Below, in pieces: positions 44,608-54,182 of a stretch of 64,000 nt of DNA. The stretch's first letter is position 1; each line of letters opens with the position of its first letter. The position numbers and the translations under genes are program-made. The DNA is taken from contig NZ_JACVAI010000005.1 in NCBI RefSeq assembly GCF_014851765.1, positions 1 to 64,000 on the forward strand. Direction: 5' to 3'. The notes under the pieces are model-generated. The model did not search any database, was not told where the DNA came from, and saw only the letters and a list, made by a program, of their open reading frames with translations. This DNA comes from Pseudomonas sp. PDM04. GTDB taxonomy: Bacteria > Pseudomonadota > Gammaproteobacteria > Pseudomonadales > Pseudomonadaceae.

Positions 44608-45885
44608 ATGAGCAAGACTAACGCAGATTTGATGGCCCGCCGTGTCGCCGCTGTTCCACGTGGCGTTGGCCAGATTCACCCGATCTTCGCCGAGTCGGCG
44701 AAGAACGCCACCGTGACCGACGTCGAAGGTCGCGAGTTCATCGACTTCGCCGGCGGCATCGCCGTGCTGAACACCGGCCACGTGCACCCGAAAATCATCG
44801 CTGCCGTGACCGAGCAACTGAACAAGCTGACCCACACCTGCTTCCAGGTACTGGCCTACGAGCCGTACGTGGAACTGTGCGAAAAAATCAACGCCAAGGT
44901 GCCGGGTGATTTCGCCAAGAAAACCCTGCTGGTCACCACCGGCTCGGAAGCGGTGGAAAACGCCGTGAAAATCGCCCGTGCCGCCACGGGTCGTGCCGGC
45001 GTGATCGCGTTCACCGGCGCTTACCACGGCCGTACCATGATGACCCTGGGCCTGACCGGTAAAGTCGTGCCTTACTCGGCCGGCATGGGCTTGATGCCAG
45101 GCGGTATCTTCCGCGCCCTGTACCCGAACGAACTGCATGGTGTGAGCATCGATGATTCGATCGCCAGCATCGAGCGCATCTTCAAGAACGACGCCGAGCC
45201 GAAGGACATCGCTGCGATCATCATCGAGCCGGTTCAGGGCGAAGGTGGTTTCTACGTCGCGCCGAAAGAGTTCATGAAGCGCCTGCGTGCCCTGTGCGAC
45301 CAGCACGGCATCCTGCTGATCGCTGACGAAGTGCAAACCGGTGCTGGCCGTACCGGCACCTTCTTTGCCATGGAGCAGATGGGTGTCGTGGCCGACCTGA
45401 CCACCTTCGCCAAATCCATCGCTGGCGGCTTCCCGCTGGCCGGTGTCTGCGGCAAGGCCGAGTACATGGACGCCATCGCTCCAGGCGGCCTGGGCGGCAC
45501 CTATGCCGGTAGCCCGATCGCTTGCGCGGCGGCCCTGGCCGTGATGGAAGTGTTCGAAGAAGAACACCTGCTCGATCGCTGCAAGGCAGTGGGCGAGCGT
45601 CTGGTCACCGGCCTGAAGGCCATCCAGGCCAAGTACCCGGTGATCGGTGAAGTCCGTGCCCTGGGTGCGATGATCGCCGTCGAGCTGTTCGAAAACGGCG
45701 ACAGCCACAAGCCAAACGCTGCCGCCGTGGCATCGGTTGTGGCCAAGGCGCGCGACAAGGGCCTGATCCTGCTGTCCTGCGGCACCTACGGCAACGTATT
45801 GCGCGTGCTGGTACCGCTGACTTCGCCGGACGAGCAATTGGACAAAGGCCTGGCAATCATCGAAGAGTGCTTCTCCGAGCTGTGA
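44608..45885 (+). CDS. gabT: 4-aminobutyrate--2-oxoglutarate aminotransferase
   Basis: A 425-residue class III PLP aminotransferase. Motifs include TTGSEAVENAVKIARAATGR, the ADEVQTGAGRTGTFF cofactor Asp, and TFAKSIAGGFPLAG with the PLP lysine. It transfers the GABA amino group to 2-oxoglutarate, giving succinic semialdehyde for GabD. ATG 44608 is preceded by GAGGA; ATG 44596 is less good. A strong terminator follows. Confidence 0.95.
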   Translation: MSKTNADLMARRVAAVPRGVGQIHPIFAESAKNATVTDVEGREFIDFAGGIAVLNTGHVHPKIIAAVTEQLNKLTHTCFQVLAYEPYVELCEKINAKVPGDFAKKTLLVTTGSEAVENAVKIARAATGRAGVIAFTGAYHGRTMMTLGLTGKVVPYSAGMGLMPGGIFRALYPNELHGVSIDDSIASIERIFKNDAEPKDIAAIIIEPVQGEGGFYVAPKEFMKRLRALCDQHGILLIADEVQTGAGRTGTFFAMEQMGVVADLTTFAKSIAGGFPLAGVCGKAEYMDAIAPGGLGGTYAGSPIACAAALAVMEVFEEEHLLDRCKAVGERLVTGLKAIQAKYPVIGEVRALGAMIAVELFENGDSHKPNAAAVASVVAKARDKGLILLSCGTYGNVLRVLVPLTSPDEQLDKGLAIIEECFSEL

Positions 45886-45920
45886 GTGCAGCGCTGCGAT
45901 GAATGTGTGACCTGATCGAC

Positions 45921-45948
45921 AAAAAACCCGCTTCGGCGGGTTTTTTTT
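45921..45948 (+). terminator. Rho-independent terminator after gabT
   Basis: AAAAAACCCGC, a TTCG loop, GCGGG and eight T residues form a compact strong terminator, 35 bp after the gabT stop. Confidence 0.93.
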
Positions 45949-46023
45949 GCCTGCGAAACACACTGGCCTGTTTCGAATCGCCCGCATTGACTAAGGTGCA
46001 CGTATTGAGAGGGAGCTTTGTGC

Positions 46024-47244
46024 ATGACTGCTGTTGATCTACCTGCTGTACCCCGGGTGCTGATTGCCGAGGCCGATCCCTGGTCGCGTGATCTGCTCAA
46101 GCAAGTCTTGCTGAAGGTGCGCTGCGATGCGCGCCTGGACCTGTGTGCCGACGGCAAGGAGGCGCTGGCGCGCCTGGCGGAGAACGCTTACGACCTGGTG
46201 ATTGCCGACTGGGAGCTGCCGGGCGTGGATGGCTTGAATGTCCTGCGCGGTGTGCGTCAGCGCAAACGCAATCCACCCTTGCCGTTTATCCTGATGAGCA
46301 ACCGCAGCGACAGCGCCAGCGTGCGCGAAGCCTTGCCGCTGGCGCCCACGGCGTACCTGACCAAGCCGCTGAACATGGACAGCCTGACCCAACGCTTGCA
46401 GGGTTTGCTGCTCGACGCCGGCGAAGAGGTGTTCTGCGAGGTCCCGGCGCTGGCGCCGGGCATGACGCTGTCGGTGTTTCTTGAGCGTCGACGCGAACTC
46501 ACCGACGGCGCGCCGCTGATGACCGACGTGCAATTGGCGGTCAAGCGCAGCCTCAACCCCAATGGCCTCGATCTGACGCTGCTGGAGGATGAAATCCGTA
46601 ATGATCCACAGATCACGGCGGTGCTGATCGCCGCCGCCAACAGTGCGGCCCAGCATCATGGCGCTGCCGTGCAAACCCTGCCCCAGGCGCTGCAGCGCCT
46701 CGGCACCGGGCAGAGCATGAACCTGATTCTCGGCCTGGCGTTGAAGCGCAGCGCGCAACTGAGTGATCCGATCCTGGCGGACTATGCCGAGCGTTACTGG
46801 GGCCTCTCGCTGCACACCGCCGAGTACGCCCGCACGTTGGCACGCCTGCTGGATCTGGATCAGGAGCGCTGCTATTGCGCCGGCATGCTGCACCGTTTGG
46901 GCGACCTGGCGTTGCTGCGCTGTTTGCAGGAGTGGCGGCAGGCCGGCGGAGTGCTGGATGAACAGGAAGAAATCGGTGAGGCGCTGGTCGAGTTCGGCGC
47001 CGCCTACGGTTCGGCGCTGCGCACCCGCTGGCGCCTGCCGCTGGAGCTGCGCGAGCTGATTGCGGCGGTCTACCAGCTCGGTGGCGGGGTGTATTCGCGC
47101 GAAGCGCTGGTGATGAACATGGCGGCGCAGCTGGCACGCCTGAACGAGCATGAGGGCCTCGAGGAACTGGCGAAAAGCCGCACGGCGCGCCTGCTCAAGA
47201 TCGGTTTGCCGGAGTTGACGCGGATGCGCAAGAAGTCGGGATGA
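46024..47244 (+). CDS. Response regulator with HDOD output domain
   Basis: A 406-residue protein. The N-terminal receiver (about 10-130) has an acidic pocket, phospho-acceptor Asp in LVIADWELPG, and the conserved Lys in TKPLNMDSL. A linker leads to an HDOD domain (about 170-390; DPQITAVLIAAANSAA, YCAGMLHRLGDLAL). HDOD proteins are signalling adaptors rather than active phosphodiesterases. GGGAG lies eight bases before ATG 46024. It is convergent with the diguanylate cyclase gene, with a fused REP palindrome between. Confidence 0.87.
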   Translation: MTAVDLPAVPRVLIAEADPWSRDLLKQVLLKVRCDARLDLCADGKEALARLAENAYDLVIADWELPGVDGLNVLRGVRQRKRNPPLPFILMSNRSDSASVREALPLAPTAYLTKPLNMDSLTQRLQGLLLDAGEEVFCEVPALAPGMTLSVFLERRRELTDGAPLMTDVQLAVKRSLNPNGLDLTLLEDEIRNDPQITAVLIAAANSAAQHHGAAVQTLPQALQRLGTGQSMNLILGLALKRSAQLSDPILADYAERYWGLSLHTAEYARTLARLLDLDQERCYCAGMLHRLGDLALLRCLQEWRQAGGVLDEQEEIGEALVEFGAAYGSALRTRWRLPLELRELIAAVYQLGGGVYSREALVMNMAAQLARLNEHEGLEELAKSRTARLLKIGLPELTRMRKKSG

Positions 47245-47256
47245 GGGATCTCACCC

Positions 47257-47282
47257 GTGGGAGCGAGCAGGCTCGCTCCCAC
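47257..47282. repeat. Fused REP pair forming a 26-bp palindrome
   Basis: GTGGGAGCGAGC (47257-47268), AG, then GCTCGCTCCCAC (47271-47282): the two REP arms are joined back to back with a 2-bp spacer. It may act as a 3'-end stem for either convergent transcript. Confidence 0.8.
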
Positions 47283-47325
47283 AATGGCTTGTCGCGCAAA
47301 AGATCGGTGGTGCTCAGGCAAGCTG

Positions 47326-48315
47326 TCAGCCGGAGATGATCCGGTTCTTGCCCTGGCGCTTGGCTTCGTACATCGCCGCATCCGCCCGGGCAAACAGGCT
47401 TTCGATGTTTGCATCCTCAGCGGTCAGGTTGGTCAGGCCCTGGCTGACGGTGATGCCGAATGTCTGGTGCTCATGGCTGAAACTCAGCCGCTGGATTTCG
47501 CGCTGCAGGCGTTCGGCCACTTGCATGGCCATGTCGGGGGCACAGCCGGGAAACACCGCCGCGAACTCCTCACCGCCGATGCGTCCAAACACGTCGCCAC
47601 GACGCAGTGCTCCGCGCCCGGTCTCGGCAATCTGTTGCAGCACCCTGTCGCCGACCGGGTGGCCATAGGTGTCGTTGATCAACTTGAAATCATCGATGTC
47701 CAGCAACAGAAACGCCAGCGGCCCGCCTTGTTGGCGTGCCAGTTCGAACTCACGGTGGGCGCAGTCGAAGAAGTGCCGGCGATTGCTGCTCTGGGTCAGG
47801 ACGTCGATGGTGGCCAGGCGATGCAACTCGCTTTCCATGTTTTTCTTGTCGGTGATGTCTTCGGCAAAACCGACGATGATCACCGGCTGGCCCGGTTCGG
47901 CCTGGCGGTTGATGAAGCACTTGTCGCTGAGCCAGCGCACCTGGCCGTCGGCGGCGATGATGCGGTACTCGCGGTCTTCGACGGCGCCTTTGTCCAGCAC
48001 CTCGGCGAGGCTGCGCTCGGCGTACTCCAGATCGTCAGGGTAAATGCTGTCTCGCCACTGGTTGTAGTCGGCCAGCAGCAGGCCTGCGGAACGGCCGAAA
48101 ATCCGTTCGTAGGCGGGGCTGACGTAGAGCACCTCACGGGTTTCCCAGTTGAAAGCCCACAGTACGGCGTTGACGGTCACCAGCAGGGAGCTGAACAACT
48201 GTTCGCGTTCGCTCAGGCGTGCGACTTCACCCTGGGCATGCATCAATGCCATCAGGGTCTGCGCGGCCTCGGGCCATTGGGGCAGGGGTGAGTCTTGCAG
48301 GTTCTTGTTGACCAT
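47326..48315 (-). CDS. PAS-GGDEF diguanylate cyclase
   Basis: A 329-residue protein with a PAS domain (about 40-150; VLWAFNWETREVLYVSPAYERIFG, ending IIVGFAEDITDKK) and a GGDEF domain with an active GGEEF signature and an RxxD product-inhibition site (RRGD) five residues upstream. It should make c-di-GMP from GTP in response to a PAS-sensed cue. It appears soluble. ATG 48315 is the likely start with a weak ribosome site; GTG 48321 is possible. Confidence 0.9.
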   Translation of the reverse strand: MVNKNLQDSPLPQWPEAAQTLMALMHAQGEVARLSEREQLFSSLLVTVNAVLWAFNWETREVLYVSPAYERIFGRSAGLLLADYNQWRDSIYPDDLEYAERSLAEVLDKGAVEDREYRIIAADGQVRWLSDKCFINRQAEPGQPVIIVGFAEDITDKKNMESELHRLATIDVLTQSSNRRHFFDCAHREFELARQQGGPLAFLLLDIDDFKLINDTYGHPVGDRVLQQIAETGRGALRRGDVFGRIGGEEFAAVFPGCAPDMAMQVAERLQREIQRLSFSHEHQTFGITVSQGLTNLTAEDANIESLFARADAAMYEAKRQGKNRIISG

Positions 48316-48459
48316 CGACACAAATCTCAAAGGGCATGCTGCGTGTTGGCCGCGACCACAGCCAGGCCCGCCGTAGTGGCGAAGTGTCTTTGAGATAGGG
48401 GAATTGCAACGAAGTTCCGAAGGGTGCGCCCGCAAAACCGGGCGCACCGATCAACGGTG

Positions 48460-49647
48460 TCAGGCGATTGAGCCAGGGCGCAGGGAGTAGGTTTTCAACT
48501 GGTCGGCAAAGTCGCGCAGGGACTGGATGCCACTGGCTTCGGCCTCGTGCACCCAATCCTTGATCGCGGCCAGCATGTCGTGACCATTTGCGCTGGTCTT
48601 GACCCAGATCTGCTGCAGGGCCAGTCGTTTCTCGTAAATTACCTTCAGCGCGTGGCTGTGCTCGAGCATGGTCTGGATGCGCAGGTGGTGTTTGTCATCG
48701 AGCAGGCTGGTTTCTCGCGAAAGCAGGCGTTTGGCCCGGTGAAACTGGTGGCGGACCGAATGATCGACCTTTTCCAGCTCCTGCTTGACCAGCGGCGCGA
48801 TCACCAGCTTGCGGTACTGGGCCATGATCTGGAAGCGGTTGTTGAGAATGGCCATGGCGGTGTCCATGTCCAGGATGCCCTTGCCTTCGACCCGGTGGGC
48901 AATTGGCGCCACCCGCTGAACCTTGGCCAGCCTCAGGAAGCAGAACACCTGGATCCAGGCCCAACCCAGGTCGAATTCCCACTTTTTCACCGACAGTTTT
49001 GCCGAGTTGGGGTAGGTGTGATGGTTGTTATGCAGTTCTTCGCCGCCAATCAGGATGCCCCAGGGCACCAGGTTGGTCGCGGCATCGCGGCATTCGAAAT
49101 TGCGGTAGCCAACGGCATGGCCCAGGCCATTGACCACGCCGGCGGCCCAGATCGGAATCCACATCATCTGGATGGCCCAGATCGTGATGCCGAGGGTGCC
49201 GAACAGCAGCAGGTCGATGACGGCCATGAGCGCCACGCCCAGGCGCGGGAAACGGCTGTAGAGGTTGCGCTCGATCCAGTCCTCGGGGCAGTTCTTGCCG
49301 TAGATGCGCAGGGTCTCGGGGTTCTCCGCCTCGGCGCGATAAAGCTCGGCACCTTTGCGCAGCACCGTGGACAAGCCCTTGATGACCGGGCTGTGCGGGT
49401 CATCGACGGTTTCGCATTTGGCGTGATGCTTGCGGTGGATGGCGGTCCACTCGCGGGTGTTCTGCGCGGTGGTCAGCCACAGCCAGAAGCGGAAGAAATG
49501 TTTCAGGCCGGCATTGAGCTCGAGGGAGCGATGGGCTGAATAACGATGCAGATAGACCGTGACACCAATGATCGTAACGTGGGTCATCAGCAGGGTGACT
49601 GCCACCAGCGACCAGGGCGACAAGCCGAGAAAACCTTGGTACCACAT
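48460..49647 (-). CDS. desA: Delta-9 fatty acid desaturase DesA
   Basis: A 395-residue membrane desaturase with three His boxes: HRYSAHR (near 34), HRKHH (near 71) and HNNHH (near 209), with hydrophobic segments between. It introduces a cis double bond into acyl chains of membrane phospholipids under aerobic conditions. After about residue 255 a long, charged, helical C-terminal part follows. Gene order with the GGDEF-EAL gene upstream and the sulfate genes beyond matches what I know of the P. aeruginosa desA region. Confidence 0.92.
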   Translation of the reverse strand: MWYQGFLGLSPWSLVAVTLLMTHVTIIGVTVYLHRYSAHRSLELNAGLKHFFRFWLWLTTAQNTREWTAIHRKHHAKCETVDDPHSPVIKGLSTVLRKGAELYRAEAENPETLRIYGKNCPEDWIERNLYSRFPRLGVALMAVIDLLLFGTLGITIWAIQMMWIPIWAAGVVNGLGHAVGYRNFECRDAATNLVPWGILIGGEELHNNHHTYPNSAKLSVKKWEFDLGWAWIQVFCFLRLAKVQRVAPIAHRVEGKGILDMDTAMAILNNRFQIMAQYRKLVIAPLVKQELEKVDHSVRHQFHRAKRLLSRETSLLDDKHHLRIQTMLEHSHALKVIYEKRLALQQIWVKTSANGHDMLAAIKDWVHEAEASGIQSLRDFADQLKTYSLRPGSIA

Positions 49648-49793
49648 AGGCTATAGGGCCCTCGAAAAAGAAAAAGACAGCCGTTGCATTATCACTGAGC
49701 ACACAGATAAAACCAGTCGCCCTTTCAGATAAGAGTCTCTGGATGTTACTTGACCTATAATTCGAGCCTTTTTGTAGACAGGGACAGCACGAA

Positions 49794-51725
49794 ATGTCTG
49801 CCACCTATCGCGTCGCATTGCGTGCGGCACTGCTTTATCTGTTGCTGTCAGTGATCTGGCTGCAGTTTAGTGGCTATTTATTGAACAGTTTCTTCGATAA
49901 CTCCGATGAGCAGTTGCGCTGGCAACTGATCAACGGCTACGTCTGGGTGCTGTTCAGCGCCGGGTTGATATTCCTTGCCCGTACGCAATTGCTCCGTTGC
50001 CTGGGCTTTGGCGCGACATTGCGCGAGCACCACGCGGACCGCGAGCGTTTGCGTCAGGCGGCCGCCGTGTTCGACTGCACCCGCGAAGGGGTGCTGGTCA
50101 CCGACCGCAAGGGCGTGATCGTCCATGTGAACCGCGCGTTCATGCAAATCACCGGTTACCAGGGTGAAGAGGTCCTGGGGCAGGAACCCCGGATGTTCAA
50201 GTCCGGCCACCACCCGGCGGCGTTCTACCAGACCATGTTCGAAGCCTTGCAGCGCAGTGGCGAATGGAGCGGCGAAATCTGGAACCGCCGCAAAAGCGGG
50301 GAAATCTATCCGCAGTGGCAGACCATCCGCCTGATCCGCGATGACCACGGCGAGCTCAGCCACTACGTCGCCGTGTTCTCCGACATCAGCAAGATCAAGG
50401 ACTCCGAGCACGAGCTCAAGTACCTGGCTCACCATGATCCGCTGACCGACCTGCCCAATCGTCTGCTGTTCACCGACCGTGCCCAGCAGGCCCTGGCGTC
50501 GGCGCAGATCAACAAACGCGGCTGCGCGTTGCTGCTGATCGATCTGGACCACTTCAAGATGATCAACGACAGCCTCGGCCACACCATAGGGGACAAGCTG
50601 CTCAAGGCGGTGGCCAGGCGCCTGAAGGCGATGTTCGGGCCGGGGATCACCCTGGCGCGGCTTGGCGGTGACGAATTCGCCGTGCTGGCGGAAAACTGTC
50701 CTCAGCTGGTGCAGGCGGCTGCGTTGGCCCAGCGCATCCTCGATGGCCTGAAGGAGCAGTTCCCGATCGATGGGCATCAATTGTTCATCAATGCGAGCAT
50801 CGGCATCAGCCTGTTTCCCGGCGATGCGCTGAGCGCCGAACAACTGCTGCGCAACGCCGACTCGGCCTTGTTCAAGACCAAAAGCGCCGGCCGTGACGGC
50901 TATGCCCTCTACACCGAAGAGTTGACCGCGCATGCGCAGCAGCGCGTCGAGACGGCGTTCGAACTGCGTCGGGCGCTGGAGCAGCATGAACTTCGGGTGT
51001 ACTACCAGCCGGTGCACGACCTCAAGAGCTGTCGCCTGGTGGGCGTCGAGGCGCTGGTGCGCTGGGAGCATCCACAACGGGGGCTGGTTTCCCCTGCGGA
51101 GTTCATTCCCATCGCCGAGCGGACCGGGTTGATCGCCGAGATCGATGCCTGGGTCATGCGCCATGCCTGCGAGCAGATGTGCCAGTGGCAACGGGCGGGG
51201 TTGGCGTTGTCGTTCGTGGCGGTGAACGTTTCGTCACGCTTGTTCGCTCGCCACGAGCTGTATCAGCAAGTGGCGCAGGCGCTGCACGATACCGGCCTGG
51301 ATCCGGCGTATCTGGAGCTGGAAGTGACCGAGAGCGCAGTCATGGACGACCCTGAAGTGGCGCTGGAGCAGATGTACCGCCTGCGCGAACTCGGCGTGCG
51401 GCTGGCCATCGATGATTTCGGCACCGGCTATTCCTCGTTGTTGCGCCTCAAGCGCTTGCCGGTGCAGAAACTCAAGATCGACCAGGGCTTCGTCGCCGGC
51501 TTGCCCTGGGACGAGGACGATGGCGCCATCGTGCGGGTCATCATCGCCCTGGCGCAGAGCATGGGCATGCAGGTGCATGCCGAGGGGATCGAGCAGGCCG
51601 AGCAGGCGGCGTTCATCCTTGAACAGGGCGGTGACCTCGGACAGGGCTACTGGTTTGGCCGCCCGGTGCCGGCCGGGGAACTGGACTGGACGCGAGTGCC
51701 GACCATCCCGGTCACCCGCCCCTGA
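49794..51725 (+). CDS. PAS-GGDEF-EAL c-di-GMP phosphodiesterase/cyclase
   Basis: A 643-residue protein. Two N-terminal TM helices (about 8-28 and 44-64) are followed by PAS (about 88-205), GGDEF with intact RLGGDEF, and EAL with intact VEALVRW plus IDDFGTGYSSL. Both domains look catalytically competent, so the net activity cannot be called. It is divergent from desA; a TATAAT (49756-49761) lies upstream. The locus corresponds to PA0285 (pipA) of P. aeruginosa, a phosphodiesterase, judging by neighbours. Confidence 0.88.
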   Translation: MSATYRVALRAALLYLLLSVIWLQFSGYLLNSFFDNSDEQLRWQLINGYVWVLFSAGLIFLARTQLLRCLGFGATLREHHADRERLRQAAAVFDCTREGVLVTDRKGVIVHVNRAFMQITGYQGEEVLGQEPRMFKSGHHPAAFYQTMFEALQRSGEWSGEIWNRRKSGEIYPQWQTIRLIRDDHGELSHYVAVFSDISKIKDSEHELKYLAHHDPLTDLPNRLLFTDRAQQALASAQINKRGCALLLIDLDHFKMINDSLGHTIGDKLLKAVARRLKAMFGPGITLARLGGDEFAVLAENCPQLVQAAALAQRILDGLKEQFPIDGHQLFINASIGISLFPGDALSAEQLLRNADSALFKTKSAGRDGYALYTEELTAHAQQRVETAFELRRALEQHELRVYYQPVHDLKSCRLVGVEALVRWEHPQRGLVSPAEFIPIAERTGLIAEIDAWVMRHACEQMCQWQRAGLALSFVAVNVSSRLFARHELYQQVAQALHDTGLDPAYLELEVTESAVMDDPEVALEQMYRLRELGVRLAIDDFGTGYSSLLRLKRLPVQKLKIDQGFVAGLPWDEDDGAIVRVIIALAQSMGMQVHAEGIEQAEQAAFILEQGGDLGQGYWFGRPVPAGELDWTRVPTIPVTRP

Positions 51726-51823
51726 TCGTTCTCACCTTCCTATCGATAGCACCTGCCTGGGGGCGTCCCTCGGGACGCTCTGCGTCCCCATCCTGCCAGC
51801 CTCTTAATTCTGGTTATATAAAC

Positions 51824-51848
51824 ATTCTTAAATAGTCTTTTTAAGAAT
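51824..51848 (+). promoter_or_regulatory. Dyad in the sulfate-operon upstream region
   Basis: ATTCTTAAA (51824-51832) and TTTAAGAAT (51840-51848) are perfect 9-bp inverted arms, 7 bp apart. They lie in an AT-rich stretch 84 bp before oscA and are a plausible CysB or other regulator site. A second hairpin, GCAGTC-CCGGA-GACTGC (51884-51900), follows in the likely leader RNA. Confidence 0.5.
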
Positions 51849-51931
51849 ATCCGCACCTCTCTAATATTGGACTCACGCCGCAAGCAGTCCCGGAGACTGC
51901 CGGGCAACCCCACAGTCGAAGGAGCAGCACC

Positions 51932-52114
51932 ATGAGCGCATCCCTGCGTAGCGTTGACGGTCAAGACGAAGCCACGATTTTGCGTGAGATCCAGAGCGCC
52001 CTGCGCGACCTGCGTTTCGGTGCGGTGGAAATCACTGTGCACAACGCCCAGGTCGTCCAGATCGAGCGCAAGGAAAAATTCCGTTTGCAGAACCCCAGTA
52101 ACAAACCGAGCTGA
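51932..52114 (+). CDS. oscA: OscA-type small protein (DUF2292), organosulfur utilisation
   Basis: A 60-residue protein with the YezD/DUF2292 core (EIQSALRDLRFGAVEITVHNAQVVQIERKEKFR), starting at ATG 51932 after GAAGGAGC. In Pseudomonas, oscA precedes the sulfate-binding protein gene and is required for growth on organosulfur compounds under chromate stress. Here sbp follows 69 bp downstream. The biochemical role is unknown. Confidence 0.88.
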   Translation: MSASLRSVDGQDEATILREIQSALRDLRFGAVEITVHNAQVVQIERKEKFRLQNPSNKPS

Positions 52115-52183
52115 ACAGCCGGCAACCCGATTCCCGCCAACATAAAAAAAGCCAACACACTTAGAATTCCAGGAGCTTTCACC

Positions 52184-53197
52184 ATGTCGTCGATTCGTCA
52201 TTTCGCTTTGGCCGCCCTGGCCAGTGCCCTTTTTGCGGGTTCCGCGGTTGCCAAGGATTATGAGCTGCTCAACGTGTCGTACGACCCGACCCGCGAGCTG
52301 TATCAGGATTACAACGCTGAGTTCGTCAATTTCTGGAAGAAAAGCAATCCAGGCGACACCGTGAAAATCCAGCAGTCCCACGGTGGCTCGGGCAAACAGG
52401 GCCGTGCGGTGATCGACGGCCTGCGTGCCGACGTGGTGACCCTGGCCCTGGCCGGTGACATCGACGAAATCGCCAAGCTGGGCAAGACCCTGCCGGCCGA
52501 CTGGCAGAAACGCCTGCCGGATGCCAGCACCCCGTACACCTCGACCATCGTGTTCCTGGTGCGCAAAGGCAACCCGAAAGGCATCAAGGATTGGGCCGAC
52601 CTGGTCAAGAACGATGTGTCGGTCATCACCCCTAACCCGAAAACCTCCGGCGGCGCCCGCTGGAATTTCCTCGCGGCCTGGGCCTATGGCCTCAAGGCCA
52701 ACGGCGGTGACGAGGCCAAGGCCAAGCAATACGTAGAGACCCTGTTCAAGCACGTGCCCGTGCTGGACACCGGTGCTCGCGGTTCGACCATCACCTTCGT
52801 CAACAACGGTCAGGGCGACGTGTTGCTGGCCTGGGAAAACGAAGCCTTCCTGGCCCTGAAGGAAGACGGTGGCGCCGACAAGTTCGAAATCGTCGTGCCT
52901 TCGTTGTCGATCCTGGCCGAGCCTCCTGTCGCGGTCGTCGACAAGAACGCCGAGAAAAAAGGCAACGAGCAAATCGCCGAAGCCTACCTCAAGCACCTGT
53001 ACAGCCCGGCCGGCCAGGAAATCGCCGCGAAGAACTTCTACCGTCCACGGGACAAGGACGTGGCAGCCAAGTACGTCCAACAGTTCCCGAAACTGGAACT
53101 GGTGACCATCGACAAGGATTTCGGCGGCTGGAAAACTGCACAGCCTAAATTCTTCAATGACGGCGGCGTGTTCGACCAGATCTATCAGGCGCAATAA
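52184..53197 (+). CDS. sbp: Periplasmic sulfate-binding protein
   Basis: A 337-residue binding protein. The signal peptide (HFALAALASALFAGSAVAKD) is followed by the family hallmarks NVSYDPTRELYQDYN, QSHGGSGKQGRAVIDG, NPKTSGGARWNFLAAWAYG and DTGARGSTITFV. It captures sulfate (or thiosulfate) for the CysTWA importer encoded after the REPIN. AGGAG precedes the ATG. Confidence 0.95.
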   Translation: MSSIRHFALAALASALFAGSAVAKDYELLNVSYDPTRELYQDYNAEFVNFWKKSNPGDTVKIQQSHGGSGKQGRAVIDGLRADVVTLALAGDIDEIAKLGKTLPADWQKRLPDASTPYTSTIVFLVRKGNPKGIKDWADLVKNDVSVITPNPKTSGGARWNFLAAWAYGLKANGGDEAKAKQYVETLFKHVPVLDTGARGSTITFVNNGQGDVLLAWENEAFLALKEDGGADKFEIVVPSLSILAEPPVAVVDKNAEKKGNEQIAEAYLKHLYSPAGQEIAAKNFYRPRDKDVAAKYVQQFPKLELVTIDKDFGGWKTAQPKFFNDGGVFDQIYQAQ

Positions 53198-53234
53198 TCT
53201 GATTGAACAAGAGCCTGATGCCCAGGCACCGATC

Positions 53235-53324
53235 TGTGGGAGCGAGCCTGCTCGCGAAGAGGGACTATCAGTCAATGCGCATGTCGCCTGATACTCCGCT
53301 TTCGCGAGCAGGCTCGCTCCCACA
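53235..53324. repeat. REPIN between sbp and cysT
   Basis: REP cores at 53235-53259 and, inverted, 53301-53324, separated by 41 bp. It sits inside the sulfate operon, where it could adjust the relative expression of binding protein and permease. Confidence 0.88.
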
Positions 53325-53350
53325 TTGACGCTTTCCAACCAAGGACTTTT

Positions 53351-54169
53351 ATGTCGCGTCGTATCTCCCCCGTCATACCCGGCTTCGGGCTGACGCTGGG
53401 CTACACCTTGGTGTACCTCAGCCTGATTGTGCTCATTCCACTGGCGGCGATGTTCGTTCACGCCGCTCAACTCACCTGGGATCAGTTCTGGGCTATCGTT
53501 TCGGCGCCTCGCGTCCTGGCGGCGCTGAAACTGAGCTTCGGCACCGCACTGTACGCCGCGATCATCAACGGCATCATCGGCACGCTGCTCGCCTGGGTGC
53601 TGGTGCGCTACACCTTCCCCGGCCGCAAGATCATCGATGCGATGATCGACCTGCCGTTCGCCTTGCCCACCGCCGTCGCCGGTATCGCGCTGACCGCGTT
53701 GTATACGCCAGCCGGTCTGGTGGGGCAGTTCGCGGCGGACCTGGGCTTCAAGATCGCCTATACCCCGCTGGGCATCACGCTGGCGCTGACGTTTGTCACG
53801 CTGCCTTTCGTGGTCCGCACGGTGCAGCCGGTACTGGCCGATATTCCCCGTGAGGTGGAGGAGGCGGCAGCCTGCCTGGGCGCAAGGCCGCTGCAGGTGT
53901 TCCGGCATATCCTGATGCCCGCGCTGCTGCCCGCCTGGTTGACCGGTTTCGCCCTGGCCTTTGCCCGGGGTGTCGGCGAGTACGGCTCGGTGATCTTCAT
54001 CGCCGGTAACATGCCGATGAAAACCGAGATCCTGCCGTTGCTGATCATGGTCAAGCTCGACCAGTACGATTACACCGGTGCGACCGCCATCGGCGTGCTG
54101 ATGCTGGTGGTTTCCTTCGTCCTGTTGCTGCTGATCAACCTGCTGCAACGCCGCATCGAAACCCCATAA
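53351..54169 (+). CDS. cysT: Sulfate ABC transporter permease CysT (CysU)
   Basis: A 272-residue permease with six TM helices. DLPFALPTAVAGIALTALY and the EAA-type loop EVEEAAACLGARPLQVFRHILMP mark the CysT subunit. It pairs with CysW to form the channel. AAGGAC precedes the ATG, and cysW starts 13 bp after its stop. Confidence 0.95.
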   Translation: MSRRISPVIPGFGLTLGYTLVYLSLIVLIPLAAMFVHAAQLTWDQFWAIVSAPRVLAALKLSFGTALYAAIINGIIGTLLAWVLVRYTFPGRKIIDAMIDLPFALPTAVAGIALTALYTPAGLVGQFAADLGFKIAYTPLGITLALTFVTLPFVVRTVQPVLADIPREVEEAAACLGARPLQVFRHILMPALLPAWLTGFALAFARGVGEYGSVIFIAGNMPMKTEILPLLIMVKLDQYDYTGATAIGVLMLVVSFVLLLLINLLQRRIETP

Positions 54170-54182
54170 GGAGGCGCGAACC

